Source: Mariniphaga sp963747515 (GTDB lineage: Bacteria; Bacteroidota; Bacteroidia; Bacteroidales; Prolixibacteraceae). From it: a DNA stretch of 64,000 bases. A program made the translations under genes and the position numbers. Positions 53,705-63,895 of this stretch are shown here, in pieces; the first letter of the stretch is position 1; each line of letters opens with the position of its first letter. Location of the stretch: positions 558,001 through 622,000 of the forward strand of contig CAVVFN010000002.1 of the NCBI GenBank assembly GCA_963747515.1, written 5' to 3'. Below the pieces are notes generated by a model. The model was given only the letters and a program-made list of their open reading frames with translations, had not been told where the DNA came from and made no database searches.

Positions 53705-54994
53705 TTATTCAAATCTCCTTTGTATAAACCACAGTTCGAATAAATTAACGCTAAGATTTAACTTTGCATAATTTTCCAGAACCAGGTTGTTCTGTTTTGT
53801 TCCTCTTCTCCCTATTTCAGCTGAAACATTAATGGTAGAATTGGAACGGTACACCGGTAATCCAACACCAAAACTTATGCCAAAATCATTAATCTGTTGT
53901 CCGCCAAGCATAAGATACGATTTCTCATATTTTACTCCGGCGCGGTAAGCAACCTTGCTTAAGTAACTTCGTATTGAAAACCGATCGGGAACCCATTCAG
54001 CTCCAAAGGCAAATTTATCTAAATCTGTTAATAATCCACCACTGCTGCCCGGTAAATTTGTTTCGGACCATTGTTGATGATAATAATCTGCATTAACTTC
54101 GAGGATGTTTTCCTTAACATAGGAAATTCCAACCCCATATGTCAACGGAAATTCAACAGAAATTTTATTTTCCAGACCAATGGTATCAACCTTGGAATCG
54201 GTGATACTTGAACTTCCCTGCGGGATGGTTACATATTTACTCCTGACTTCTGAATAAAATCCCGTATATTTCGGGCTTTCGAAAACAGCTGCCAATGTAA
54301 GGCTATTCTTTTCTTTTAAGGGAATAGTAACCTGTGTTCCCAGGGTTACGCTGAAATCCCGCAGCCGCAGCGTTTCATATTTCTGGTTGTTATAGAAACT
54401 CCCCGAACTTAAAAAAATAGTTTCCGAATTTCTGTTCAGCATTCCAAACAGGTAATTAAAATTGGCTCCTACAGAAAAGTTTTTAAACGGTTCCATGCCG
54501 AATCCCAGGAAGGCCTTTGATAATGAACCTTCTCCATAATAACGGTTCATAATATTTCCTGCGTTCGGAACCTCTTCCTGAACTTCCACATGGTAACCTA
54601 CATCGGAATAGGGGGTTAAACCAAGTGATGTCCCCAGCCAGTTGGTAATCTGAAAATTCATGGTAAAATAGCTGAAGTTTATATCATTCACCTGCATGCT
54701 GGTCAACTCATTACTGAAATTTGAAAATCTGCCGAATACGCCAAATTCAAACATAAATACAAGTGAATCAACAGTAGAATAGGAAGCCGGATTCGCAATG
54801 TTTATCTGCTGCTTATTTCTGCTGGCAAGCGATGCCCCTCCCATGGCCGATGAACGTCCAAAACTGTAGGGCTGAAGATCGCCCAGTCCGTACCTTGAAT
54901 AGGGTGAACTTGTATTGTTGTTAAATTGAGCAAATAATAAAAACGGCAGAAAAGATAATCCTGCCAGTATACTTACGCTTCTAAATCTCCCCAT
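53705..54994 (-). CDS. Outer-membrane barrel protein (OmpP1/FadL-like)
   Basis: This 429-residue protein has a signal peptide (about residues 1-22, ending LLFAQF), then SPYSRYGLGDLQPYSFGR, AMGGASLASRNKQQINIANP and amphipathic strands to the end, finishing LWFIQRRFE. The N-terminal pattern resembles PorV/OmpP1-type barrels of Bacteroidota. The start overlaps coaX by 14 bases, so it is translated with it. The cargo or role is not known. Confidence 0.8.
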   Translation of the reverse strand: MGRFRSVSILAGLSFLPFLLFAQFNNNTSSPYSRYGLGDLQPYSFGRSSAMGGASLASRNKQQINIANPASYSTVDSLVFMFEFGVFGRFSNFSNELTSMQVNDINFSYFTMNFQITNWLGTSLGLTPYSDVGYHVEVQEEVPNAGNIMNRYYGEGSLSKAFLGFGMEPFKNFSVGANFNYLFGMLNRNSETIFLSSGSFYNNQKYETLRLRDFSVTLGTQVTIPLKEKNSLTLAAVFESPKYTGFYSEVRSKYVTIPQGSSSITDSKVDTIGLENKISVEFPLTYGVGISYVKENILEVNADYYHQQWSETNLPGSSGGLLTDLDKFAFGAEWVPDRFSIRSYLSKVAYRAGVKYEKSYLMLGGQQINDFGISFGVGLPVYRSNSTINVSAEIGRRGTKQNNLVLENYAKLNLSVNLFELWFIQRRFE

Positions 54995-55712
54995 TATGTT
55001 CTAATATGCGGTTTAACCCGATGGCTATTAAATTGTAATGTACAAAGAAAGAATTTTTTAATTTCTTATCAAAGAAATTCGTATTGCCACCTGTAATAAT
55101 AACGTATAAATTTTTATAAAATTCTTTAAATGCATTTATTGTGCTGTCGACCTCGAAGAGGACACTTTGTTGAACGCCCGTCTGTATCGCATCAATTGTT
55201 GTCCGGCCAAATAGCTTATGATTTTCTTCAAACTGAACAAATGGCAGCCTGTCTGTAAACTGGTTAAGAGCTTTATACCGCATGTCGAGTCCCGGAGAAA
55301 TTTTTCCGCCAAGAAATTGGTTCCTTTCATTAACAACATCATAGGTAATGGCTGTTCCTGCATCAATTACAAGAACATTGGCCCCGGGATAAATATGTGC
55401 CGCACCAACAACCGCTGCCATACGGTCCTTTCCCAGTGTCTCCCTGGTTTCGTAGAGGTTCTCAACAGGCAAGGGTGTTGTTTCATCAAGCTCAACAAAG
55501 GTGGTGAATTTTTGCTGAAGGCAGGATTTTAATTCGGCAGAATAGTTTTTAACGGAGCAAACAATTGCTTTATTTATGTCAGGATGTTCCTTAAGAAGCA
55601 CATCAATATCTGATGGCAGCATTTCAGTCAAAGGGACTGCGATCATTTCTTCCCCATGATTAAACACTGAAAATTTTGTACGTGTATTGCCTATGTCAAT
55701 TACAAGATTCAT
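54981..55712 (-). CDS. coaX: Type III pantothenate kinase
   Basis: The 243-residue kinase starts CoA synthesis by phosphorylating pantothenate. It has the family motifs VIDIGNTRTKFSVF at residues 4-17, GKDRMAAVVGAAHIYPGANV and VIDAGTAITYDVV. The enzyme is the CoaX class, not inhibited by CoA. Its start lies one base after the nadC stop, so it belongs to the nadB-nadC run. Length is normal. Confidence 0.94.
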   Translation of the reverse strand: MNLVIDIGNTRTKFSVFNHGEEMIAVPLTEMLPSDIDVLLKEHPDINKAIVCSVKNYSAELKSCLQQKFTTFVELDETTPLPVENLYETRETLGKDRMAAVVGAAHIYPGANVLVIDAGTAITYDVVNERNQFLGGKISPGLDMRYKALNQFTDRLPFVQFEENHKLFGRTTIDAIQTGVQQSVLFEVDSTINAFKEFYKNLYVIITGGNTNFFDKKLKNSFFVHYNLIAIGLNRILEHNGEI

Positions 55713-55713
55713 C

Positions 55714-56559
55714 TCAGTCAGTTATCCTCTGGCTGATATCTAAAGCCTTTACCGAATGGGTTAAAGCACCAATGGAAATGTAGTTTACACCGGTGGCGGC
55801 TACTTTTCTTATTCGTTTCAGGGTCATATTCCCTGAAGCTTCAATTTTGGCCCTGTTGTTTATCAGATCTACTGCTTCCTTCATGAGTTTCGAACTCATA
55901 TTGTCGAGCATAATGATATCCACTTCGGCATCCAGCGCCTGCTGAACCTGATCAAGATTCGCGGTCTCCACTTCAATTTTAATGCTCTTGGGTATTCTGG
56001 ATCGGATGGCTTCAACTGCCTTTTTTATGCCGCCTGCTACCTGAATGTGGTTGTCTTTGATCATTACCATATCGTACAACCCAAACCGGTGATTTGAAGC
56101 ACCCCCCATACGGACAGCATATTTATCAAGATGCCTGTACCCGGGAAGGGTTTTTCGGGTATCCAGAATTTCTACCCTATGGCCCGACACCTCTTTCATG
56201 CACTTATTGGCATAGGTAGCAATTCCCGACAGCCGCTGCAAAAAGTTTAAAGCTTTACGTTCGCCGGTGAGCAGTGCCCTGTAATTTCCCCTGAATTCCA
56301 CAAGAACATCGCCCGGTTTAACCTTGCTGCCATCCGGCAGCAAAACTTTCCATTCAATGTGTGGGTCAAATTTTTTGAATACCATTTCTGCTACCGGTAA
56401 TCCTGCAATAACGCCATCTTCCTTTACTACAAGAACAGCAGTTTTATTTGAATCGGGTGGCACCAGATTATTGGTGGTAATGTCTCCGTCACCAATATCT
56501 TCGGCATAGGCCAGTTCAAATAATACTTCAGCCGATTTTAATGTTTTCTGATCCATCAT
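55714..56559 (-). CDS. nadC: Nicotinate-nucleotide diphosphorylase
   Basis: The 281-residue enzyme converts quinolinate and PRPP to nicotinate mononucleotide. It has GDGDITTNNLVPPDS near the N-terminus, LNFLQRLSGIATYANKCM, the substrate-binding ILDTRKTLPGYRHLDKYAVR and the C-terminal IEVETANLDQVQQALDAEVD barrel motif with LTHSVKALDIS. The start overlaps nadB by 32 bases. The operon also contains nadB. Confidence 0.95.
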   Translation of the reverse strand: MMDQKTLKSAEVLFELAYAEDIGDGDITTNNLVPPDSNKTAVLVVKEDGVIAGLPVAEMVFKKFDPHIEWKVLLPDGSKVKPGDVLVEFRGNYRALLTGERKALNFLQRLSGIATYANKCMKEVSGHRVEILDTRKTLPGYRHLDKYAVRMGGASNHRFGLYDMVMIKDNHIQVAGGIKKAVEAIRSRIPKSIKIEVETANLDQVQQALDAEVDIIMLDNMSSKLMKEAVDLINNRAKIEASGNMTLKRIRKVAATGVNYISIGALTHSVKALDISQRITD

Positions 56560-58135
56560 TTTTTTCTCTCCTGACAGGTTCCAATTCTATCTCCTTGTTT
56601 TTTTGCTGAAGGGTATGTGCCGAAAAGACTGCCCTCTCCCCGGGAAAGTCTGTCCGGATATGCCCACCCCTGCTTTCTTCCCTTTTCAGAGCTCCTTGTG
56701 CAATCAGTTGACAAACTGTTGCACTGCTTCTTGTTTTTAGAAGATTATAGTCGTTTGTGTCATCACCGGAACCGATGATGATTTCATTAAAAGTTTCAAG
56801 CGCTTCTTCAAGGCCTGATTTAGTTCTTACTACACCCAGGTTCTTCATCATTTGTTTTGAAATGATGTTTCGGTTCTCAAGGTAAACTTTTTCATTTTCG
56901 GGGTTGAGCTCAACGGGTTGAACCGGGGGAAGATTTTCCTGTGGCCAGGGAATTACTGCAGCTGACTGGCTGGCCCTTTTCCCGAAAACGAGGCATTCGA
57001 GCAGTGAATTGCTGGCAAGCCGGTTGGCTCCCATTACTCCTGTCGAAGCTGCTTCCCCGCATACAAACAACCCCTTTATGTTTGTTTCGGCATCCAGATT
57101 CGTACGTATTCCACCCACCATGTAGTGAGCTGCCGGAGCAATCGGTATAAGATCACGGGTTAAATCAATGCCAAGATTTTTTAAGTGCAGGTAAATGTTT
57201 TTAAACCGTGCCTTCATTTTTTCTGCGTCAAGATGTTTAAGCGAAAGGTAGATGTATTCTTTTCCGGAATTTTGTATTTCCTTATAGATGTTAAAGGCAA
57301 CGACATCACGCGGTGCCAGTTCACCAAGAGGATGTATTTCCTTCATAAACCGTTTCCCCTGATGGTTGAGCAGCCAGGCTCCTTCCCCCCGCACAGCTTC
57401 ACTAATCAGGTAAGCTTCTTCTCCAGGAACATACAGTGCCGAAGGATGAAATTGTATAAATTCAATATCAGCTACCTGTGCTCCTGCTTCCCATGCCAGG
57501 GCAATCCCATCACCGGTAGCGGTATGCGGATTGGTAGAACGTTCGAAAATACGCGACAATCCCCCTGTAGCCAGAATAACCGCTTTCGTTTTAAAAAGCA
57601 TGTTCTTTCCTGTCTTAAAATCCAGGGTCTGCACCCCGGCAACATTGCCGTTACTTTTTAAAATTTTTACAGCAGTAGTGTATTCAAACGCTTTTATGGA
57701 TTTTTGTTCCTTTACCTTCTGCAGGATAAAACAGGTCAGTTTTTTTCCTGTGGCATCTCCTCCCGCATGCAAAATACGCCGTTTGCTGTGGGCACCTTCC
57801 AGGCCGAGAACAAGTTTGCCGTCTTTTGAATCAAACTGCATTCCCATCCCTATGAATTCCAAAACCCGGTCTTTACCTTCATTCACCATAACCCTCACAG
57901 CATCTTCATCACACAAACCCCTTCCTGCTGATAGCGTGTCTTTCATATGCTGTTCCGGTGAATCATCATCGGCAATGGCAGCGGCGATTCCTCCCTGTGC
58001 ATAATATGAATTGCTGGTGTCCAGTTCCGACTTGGTAACTATACCCACTGAACCCAATTTTGAAGAATAATAGGCCGATGTAAGCCCGGCAAGACCACTC
58101 CCTATTATAACGGTATCAAATTCAAGTACTTGCAT
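56528..58135 (-). CDS. nadB: L-aspartate oxidase
   Basis: The 535-residue flavoenzyme makes iminoaspartate, the first step of NAD synthesis. It has the FAD-binding GSGLAGLTSAYYSSKLG at residues about 12-28, NSYYAQGGIAAAIADDDSPE, the flavin-site HAGGDATGKK, and active-site EFIQFHPSALYVPG plus VGGIRTNLDAETNIKGLFVC. NadA is not seen nearby. Its gene leads the nadB-nadC-coaX-OMP-TPR-lptC series, with overlaps or gaps of at most 23 bases between genes. Length is normal. Confidence 0.95.
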   Translation of the reverse strand: MQVLEFDTVIIGSGLAGLTSAYYSSKLGSVGIVTKSELDTSNSYYAQGGIAAAIADDDSPEQHMKDTLSAGRGLCDEDAVRVMVNEGKDRVLEFIGMGMQFDSKDGKLVLGLEGAHSKRRILHAGGDATGKKLTCFILQKVKEQKSIKAFEYTTAVKILKSNGNVAGVQTLDFKTGKNMLFKTKAVILATGGLSRIFERSTNPHTATGDGIALAWEAGAQVADIEFIQFHPSALYVPGEEAYLISEAVRGEGAWLLNHQGKRFMKEIHPLGELAPRDVVAFNIYKEIQNSGKEYIYLSLKHLDAEKMKARFKNIYLHLKNLGIDLTRDLIPIAPAAHYMVGGIRTNLDAETNIKGLFVCGEAASTGVMGANRLASNSLLECLVFGKRASQSAAVIPWPQENLPPVQPVELNPENEKVYLENRNIISKQMMKNLGVVRTKSGLEEALETFNEIIIGSGDDTNDYNLLKTRSSATVCQLIAQGALKREESRGGHIRTDFPGERAVFSAHTLQQKNKEIELEPVRREKNDGSENIKIG

Positions 58136-58381
58136 TAATTCATTCTTTCTAAATGCGCGGCAAAGTTACTATTTCTTTTATGGAAATGTACTTTTTTATT
58201 CAAACCTTTTTTTAATCAGGAAGATAATCGGGCAGGACAGGGGAAAAACATTCCGGTACAGCGGAATCTTCCGGTACCTCCAATTCAGGTTTGTGCTCAC
58301 TGAAATGCTCCTGTTGTTAATGGGTTCTGATGAATGCCTGAAGGCCTCTGTTCTGAATTTTCATTTGCCCGCCGGAAGTTT

Positions 58382-59761
58382 TTATACATATTCCATAATT
58401 CTGCCGGATATCTGCATCAGGGAAATCTCTGCCAGCTTGGTTTGAAACTTAATGGATATAAGTCGTTCTTCAGCATCGAGCAGGCTCTTTTGTACCTCAC
58501 GCAGTTCCAGGCCTGAAAGTGCTCCCAGGCGGTAGCGTTCCAGTGCTATTTCCAGATTTTCCCGGGCAACATTCAGATTTTGTTCTTCCATAGCTACCAG
58601 TTTTAAGTTGTTCTCATAGGCATAATAAATGGTCAGCAGCTCCGCTTTTACATCCTGCTCAATCTCCTTCAGCTGGTAAACCCGGTTTTCAACTTCAATA
58701 AAAGCGTTTGTTTTTTCTCTGCGGTGGCTAAAACCGCTGAATATATCCATGCCCAGCGAAACTCCGTAATTGAAGGTTCGTGTTTGTTGATTGCTCAATG
58801 CCAGTTCTCCGTAATCGCTTATCGTCCCCGATCCGTACCCGCGGTAATTGTAGTTGTATCCTGAAAACAGGTTCAGGTAAGGGTATGCCCGCGAAGCAAT
58901 TATTTTATAATCGAGCTCCGATACAACCTGATTCTTTCGGGCAATCTGCAGGCTGGTGTTGTATTCAAGTGTCGACTCCAGCAAATCATTGTATTCCAGA
59001 CTGGAGTTGTAGGTAATGGAAGAATCTTCCAGGAGGATGTATTCTTCGAGGTTTTCCAGTGACATCAGCGTTTTTAACCGTACAGCCGATTCCAGAATGG
59101 CCTCATTCTGCCTTGCCAGCCTTGAGCTGTCGGCATTCAGATAAACAATTGACTGCAGCAGTTCGAGTTTCGAGGAAGAGCCCAGGAGGTAACGTTCTTC
59201 GTCGATGCGTGCCCGTTCCCTTGAAAGAGATACTGCATAATTCATATTATCGGAAAGGTTTAACTGCTGGATGTGGTAATAGTATTCCGAAACAATTTGT
59301 GCCACTAAATTTTCCATCGACATTTGGGTGCTGAGCTCGCCCATTTGTTTCAACTCATTCAACCGTTGCCAGGTAGTCTGAATATTAAAACCCCTGAACA
59401 ACGGCATATCAAGGTTAAGGGCAGCAGCACCTGTGGTGTTGTGAATGCCGTTGGTATTCCTTTGCGAACCGTCGTTCATATTTTGTGTTGTCGATGTTAT
59501 GTTGCCTCCAATTCTGTTGGTGGTAGTAATGGTGGGTAAAAATCCGGCATTCCCCCGTGTAAAGTTATTGTCTGCAATTTCTTCACGGTTTCTCGCTACC
59601 TTCACCGAAAAATTCTGCTCCAGACCGGTTACAATAGCCCGTGTCAGGTCATAAACCTCCACCTCCTGAGCTGCTGCAGGTCTGTTCAGAAAAAGGGCCG
59701 GTAAGAGGAGGGTTATTTTAAGCAGGGATTTTAGATTCTTCAATGCTGTCAGTATTATCAT
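58382..59761 (-). CDS. TolC-family outer-membrane efflux protein
   Basis: The ATG at 59761 (MIILTALKNLKSLLKITLLL) is preferred: it precedes a signal peptide ending NRPAAAQ, and the upstream in-frame extension has no family character. The product is 459 residues. It has the repeated OEP pattern: VYDLTRAIVTGLEQNFSVKV in the first half and helical hairpins such as LNVARENLEIALERYRLGAL, SGLELREVQKSLLDAEERL at the end. It is the outer-membrane channel of the RND operon. It overlaps the transporter gene by 44 bases, so its translation is coupled. Confidence 0.9.
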   Translation of the reverse strand: MIILTALKNLKSLLKITLLLPALFLNRPAAAQEVEVYDLTRAIVTGLEQNFSVKVARNREEIADNNFTRGNAGFLPTITTTNRIGGNITSTTQNMNDGSQRNTNGIHNTTGAAALNLDMPLFRGFNIQTTWQRLNELKQMGELSTQMSMENLVAQIVSEYYYHIQQLNLSDNMNYAVSLSRERARIDEERYLLGSSSKLELLQSIVYLNADSSRLARQNEAILESAVRLKTLMSLENLEEYILLEDSSITYNSSLEYNDLLESTLEYNTSLQIARKNQVVSELDYKIIASRAYPYLNLFSGYNYNYRGYGSGTISDYGELALSNQQTRTFNYGVSLGMDIFSGFSHRREKTNAFIEVENRVYQLKEIEQDVKAELLTIYYAYENNLKLVAMEEQNLNVARENLEIALERYRLGALSGLELREVQKSLLDAEERLISIKFQTKLAEISLMQISGRIMEYV

Positions 59762-62700
59762 TAATATTTTTTGTTTCGCTTGATATGAGCAGGTAAATAC
59801 CAGGCACAACATAAAGGGTAAGAACCGTTGCAATAACCAGTCCTCCGACCACTGCAGTACCCATCGCCACGCGGCTCTTGGCCCCTTCTCCAAATCCTAA
59901 TGCCAGGGGCAGAATGCCCAGTATGGTGGAAAGGCTGGTCATCAGAATCGGGCGAAAACGTGCTGCCGAAGCATATTTTATAGCTTCCTGCTTGTTCATC
60001 CCTGCCAGCTTGCGCTGGTTGGCAAACTCCACTATCAGGATTCCGTTTTTCGATACCAGGCCGATAAGCATGATGATGCCAATCTGGCTGAAAATGTTCA
60101 TGGTAATGTTAAAATACCACATAAACAACAACGCTCCGGTTAAAGCCAGAGGAACGGTCATCATTACAATTATCGGGTCCTTGAAACTTTCAAACTGCGC
60201 CGACAGTACAAGAAAAATAAGTACAACAGCCAGCACAAAGGCAAACATAAGGCTCGATGAACTTTCCATAAAATCCTTGGAGTCACCGTCCAGAGCAGTG
60301 CGGAAGGTATCATCAAGTACCTTTGCTGAAATCTTATCCATTTCTTCAATTCCCTGGCTGATGGTATACCCGTCGGCGAGATTCGATGAAACGGTGGCTG
60401 CCACAAACCGGTTGTACCGGTAAAGCTGAGGAGGAGCTGTTGATTCCTTCAGGGTTACAAAGTTATCGAGCTGAACCATCTGGCCTTTATCGTTCCTTAC
60501 GTAAAGCGATTTCAAATCGAGCGGCTTGTTGCGATCCTGCCTGCTTAATTCGCCCAAAATCTCATACTGCTTGCCATTCATAATAAAGTAGCCGAACCGT
60601 TGTCCGCTAAGGGCCAGCTGTAGGGTCTGCCCGATGTTCTGGGTAGAAACGCCCAAAAGGTTCGACTTGTCGCGGTTGATTTCTATCTGTAGTTCCGGTT
60701 TTGTAAATTTTAAATCCACGTCAGGATTCACAAATGCGGGATTGGCGTTCACTTCGGCCATAAATTCCGGCAATATTTCTCTTAATTTATCAATGGTGGG
60801 CGCCTGCAGCACATACTGAACCGGCTGACGTGCCCTTCTTCCCCCAAAGGTGGATTGCTGAACAACACTGGCCCTGGCTTTGGTTTTTTTCCTGAGTTCA
60901 GCTGTCAGTTGACTTGCTATTTCCTGCTGCGAACGGTCCCTTTGCGAAGGATCGGTTAACGTTACCCGAACAAAAGCATAGGTTCCCCTAACCATTGTTG
61001 TTACTTTATCTCTTTCCGGTATTATTTCATCCACAAGTTTCCCCACATCCTCCACATAATCGTAGGTATATTCATAAGTGGCTCCTTCTGCGGTGGTAAC
61101 CCGCGCATTCATCTGTGAACGGTCTTCCAGCGGGGCCATTTCGGCAGGAATAACTTTCCATAATCCGTATATCAGGAAAAGAGAGCCAGCAAGAATGGCT
61201 ACTGTAATGAATTTATGATTTAAAAAGCGATCAAGCGAATTTTTGTATCCACGGTTTAGCCTCACGAAGAACTTTTCCGACCAGTTGTAAAACCGGTTGT
61301 GTTTTTGCCTCGATTTTAAAAGCTTGGTAGAAAGCATCGGGGTAAAGGTAAGGGCTACAAACGAGGAAATGGAAACAGCACCGGCAATTACAATACTGAA
61401 TTCCCGGAACAGCCTGCCGGTCATTCCTTCCAGAAACACAATCGGAAAGAATACTGCAACCAGCGTTACGGTGGTGGCAATAATGGCAAAGAAAATCTCA
61501 TTCGACCCCTCAAGACCTGCCTGCAGGGGGTTCATGCCCTGCTCAATTTTAACATAGATGTTTTCCATCATCACAATGGCATCATCTACCACCAGCCCTA
61601 TGGAGAGTACAATGGCCAGCAGGGTCAGCACATTAATGGTAAATCCTGCCAGATACATGATGAAAAAAGAACCGATCAGCGAAACCGGGATAACCAGAAT
61701 CGGAATGATGGTCGTGCGCCAGTCGCGTAAAAAGAAAAAGATGATAACCACTACCAGAAAAAATGCCATGTAAATGGTCGTTTTTACTTCGTTGATTGAT
61801 GAACGGATGTATTTTGTATTATCAAACCCAAATTCTATTCCCACATCCTCGGGTAAATCTCTTTTTATGAATTCCAGCCGTTCGTAAACATCATCCACAA
61901 TTTCAATGTGATTCGCTCCCGGCTGAGGTATAATTACAACAGCAATCATAGGTATGCCATTCATTTTTATGATTCCCCTCAGGTCCTCGGGACTTAACTC
62001 TGCCCGACCGATGTCGCGTACCCTGATGAGCTGATCTCCCGACTGTTTCAGTATCAGATTGTTGAACTCCTGAGGAGTGGTCATTAACCCAAGGGTACGG
62101 ATGGTAAGTTCTGTTGTGTTTCCTTCTATACTTCCGGCCGGAAGTTCCACATTTTCGCGGTTGATGGCATTTCGCACATCGAGCGGTGTCATCTGGTAAC
62201 CGGCAAGTTTGGCCGGATCGAGCCAGATACGCATGGCATATCTTTTTTCTCCCCAGATGTTTACTGCACTAACCCCCGATATGGTTTGCAACTGTTCCTT
62301 AAACGTCAGTTCAGCAATTTCCGACAATTCAAGCAACGAACGTTTCGGACTCTTAACAGCAATCATCAAAATAGGTTCCGCATCGGCATCGGCTTTCGAA
62401 ACCGTGGGGGGGTCGGCATCACGGGGCAGGTAACGTTGTGCCTGCGATACCTTATCGCGCACGTCATTGGCAGCTGTTTCCAAATCAACGGACAGCTCAA
62501 ATTCAACGGTAATCCTGCTTCTCCCCTGGCTGCTGCTGCTGGTAAGTGTGCGGATACCGGGAATGCCGTTGATCGATTGTTCCAGGGGTTCGGTAATCTG
62601 GCTTTCAATTACATCGGAATTGGCTCCCGGATAGGAAGTGCTTACTGAAATAACGGGAGGGTCAACACTGGGAAATTCCCGCACTCCCAGAAATGTCATC

Positions 62701-62783
62701 CCGATTCCCCCGAAAAGTAAAATAACAAGTGAGAAAACAGTGGCCAGAACAGGACGTTTTATGCTTACTGACGAAAGACTCAT
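59718..62783 (-). CDS. RND efflux transporter (AcrB/HAE family)
   Basis: The 1021-residue pump has 12 predicted helices, the N-terminal pattern SVSIKRPVLATVFSLVILLF and the porter segments SVDPPVISVSTSYPGAN. Helix 4 carries GLVVDDAIVMMENI with both proton-relay aspartates, which contrasts with the Asp-Asn of the solitary pump at 8195. The C-terminal GLVSKNGILIVEFANQ and ALGFGEGAKSRVAMGTAVVGG are family-typical. Substrate is likely hydrophobic drugs or bile-type compounds by family analogy, but is unknown. It overlaps the HlyD gene by four bases (ATGA). Confidence 0.93.
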   Translation of the reverse strand: MSLSSVSIKRPVLATVFSLVILLFGGIGMTFLGVREFPSVDPPVISVSTSYPGANSDVIESQITEPLEQSINGIPGIRTLTSSSSQGRSRITVEFELSVDLETAANDVRDKVSQAQRYLPRDADPPTVSKADADAEPILMIAVKSPKRSLLELSEIAELTFKEQLQTISGVSAVNIWGEKRYAMRIWLDPAKLAGYQMTPLDVRNAINRENVELPAGSIEGNTTELTIRTLGLMTTPQEFNNLILKQSGDQLIRVRDIGRAELSPEDLRGIIKMNGIPMIAVVIIPQPGANHIEIVDDVYERLEFIKRDLPEDVGIEFGFDNTKYIRSSINEVKTTIYMAFFLVVVIIFFFLRDWRTTIIPILVIPVSLIGSFFIMYLAGFTINVLTLLAIVLSIGLVVDDAIVMMENIYVKIEQGMNPLQAGLEGSNEIFFAIIATTVTLVAVFFPIVFLEGMTGRLFREFSIVIAGAVSISSFVALTFTPMLSTKLLKSRQKHNRFYNWSEKFFVRLNRGYKNSLDRFLNHKFITVAILAGSLFLIYGLWKVIPAEMAPLEDRSQMNARVTTAEGATYEYTYDYVEDVGKLVDEIIPERDKVTTMVRGTYAFVRVTLTDPSQRDRSQQEIASQLTAELRKKTKARASVVQQSTFGGRRARQPVQYVLQAPTIDKLREILPEFMAEVNANPAFVNPDVDLKFTKPELQIEINRDKSNLLGVSTQNIGQTLQLALSGQRFGYFIMNGKQYEILGELSRQDRNKPLDLKSLYVRNDKGQMVQLDNFVTLKESTAPPQLYRYNRFVAATVSSNLADGYTISQGIEEMDKISAKVLDDTFRTALDGDSKDFMESSSSLMFAFVLAVVLIFLVLSAQFESFKDPIIVMMTVPLALTGALLFMWYFNITMNIFSQIGIIMLIGLVSKNGILIVEFANQRKLAGMNKQEAIKYASAARFRPILMTSLSTILGILPLALGFGEGAKSRVAMGTAVVGGLVIATVLTLYVVPGIYLLISSETKNINDNTDSIEESKIPA

Positions 62784-63895
62784 AATTCACTTAATAAATG
62801 TTGGTTGGTTACCAGTGTATCCAGATGTATCGAAAGCCCTTCCCTGAGCTGCAGGATTGCTGTGGTTAACAAGGTATCCCCAAATTCCAGGCCTTTGGTA
62901 ATCTGAATGTGTGATTCGGTGCGCAGCCCTGTCGATACTTTTCTTTCAACAGCTTTCCCGTTTTTTACGATGTAAACTTTTTCTCCTTCCATTTCAGGGA
63001 TTAATGCTTCGGTTGGAATGGAAATGGCACTGTCGATTTGCGACAGCATGGCCCTGACACTTGCAAAACGGCCGGGTTTAAGCTCTTCATTGGTGTTCGG
63101 ATAAATTGCCCGCACAACTATTGTCCGTGTGTTGATATCTACCTTCGGGTCGATGGCATATACTTTTGCCCCAAACGTTTCGGAATATCCGTCAATGGCA
63201 AACTGAATGGCAAAACCGGTAGTAACCTCACCGGCATAACGCTCGGGAATCGAAAATTCTATTTTCAGCGGACGGTTCTTTACCAGCCGCACAATCCGTG
63301 TCTGGGTGGAGGCATATGCTCCTTCGCTGATTAACCGCAAACCTACAATGCCATCAAAAGGAGCCCGCAATTCTGTTTCGGCAATACGCGCTTCCAGCAG
63401 CATGATATCGGCCTGTGTCGATTGCAGTTCGGTAGCTACCTGATCGTAGCTTTCACGGCTGATGGCATCGCGGTCGAGCAACTGCCGCTGCCTGAATTCC
63501 CGCTCCTCTACAAGCTTTTTCTGGGCCTGCAATTTCATTAACTGAGCCTGAAGCGGCTTATCGTTTATTTTTGCCAGCAACTCTCCTTTTCGTACACGGG
63601 TACCTTCTTCAAAAAATATCCCTACAACTTTCCCTGAAGTCTCAAAAGCCAAATCAACTTCTTCATCGGGCAGGAGCGACGCCGTGCTGTAAATCATTTC
63701 ATTCATCTGGGTAGGAACCAGCACATAACCGCTGGCAAACAAGGCCTGCTGCCCTCCGCCCGTGCCCGATCCCATCGATCCCGCACCGGCATCCTTACCA
63801 AACATCGGCTCTAATTTGGGATAAAAAATAATAGCTGCCAGTACCAGTATCAATACCAGGGTTGTCGATACTCTGAAAATGCTTTTTGTTGCCAC
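62780..63895 (-). CDS. Membrane-fusion (HlyD/AcrA-like) adaptor
   Basis: The 371-residue adaptor begins at a GTG (63895). The open frame extends upstream to a TAA without an ATG, so GTG is the best start. It has one N-terminal helix (TTLVLILVLAAIIFYPKLEP), a lipoyl domain (EVDLAFETSGKVVGIFFEEG, LLAKINDKPLQAQ), a coiled coil (about residues 115-170), and a beta-barrel domain (LRAPFDGIVGLRLISEGAYA). It links the RND pump to TolC. A Gly-rich loop (GAGSMGSGTGGG) after the helix is unusual. The operon promoter should lie between 63896 and the window end. Confidence 0.9.
   Translation of the reverse strand: MATKSIFRVSTTLVLILVLAAIIFYPKLEPMFGKDAGAGSMGSGTGGGQQALFASGYVLVPTQMNEMIYSTASLLPDEEVDLAFETSGKVVGIFFEEGTRVRKGELLAKINDKPLQAQLMKLQAQKKLVEEREFRQRQLLDRDAISRESYDQVATELQSTQADIMLLEARIAETELRAPFDGIVGLRLISEGAYASTQTRIVRLVKNRPLKIEFSIPERYAGEVTTGFAIQFAIDGYSETFGAKVYAIDPKVDINTRTIVVRAIYPNTNEELKPGRFASVRAMLSQIDSAISIPTEALIPEMEGEKVYIVKNGKAVERKVSTGLRTESHIQITKGLEFGDTLLTTAILQLREGLSIHLDTLVTNQHLLSEL

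Noticed and set aside
59878..60423. Plus-strand frame opposite the RND pump
   Set aside because: It is antisense to conserved transporter helices and has no independent features.
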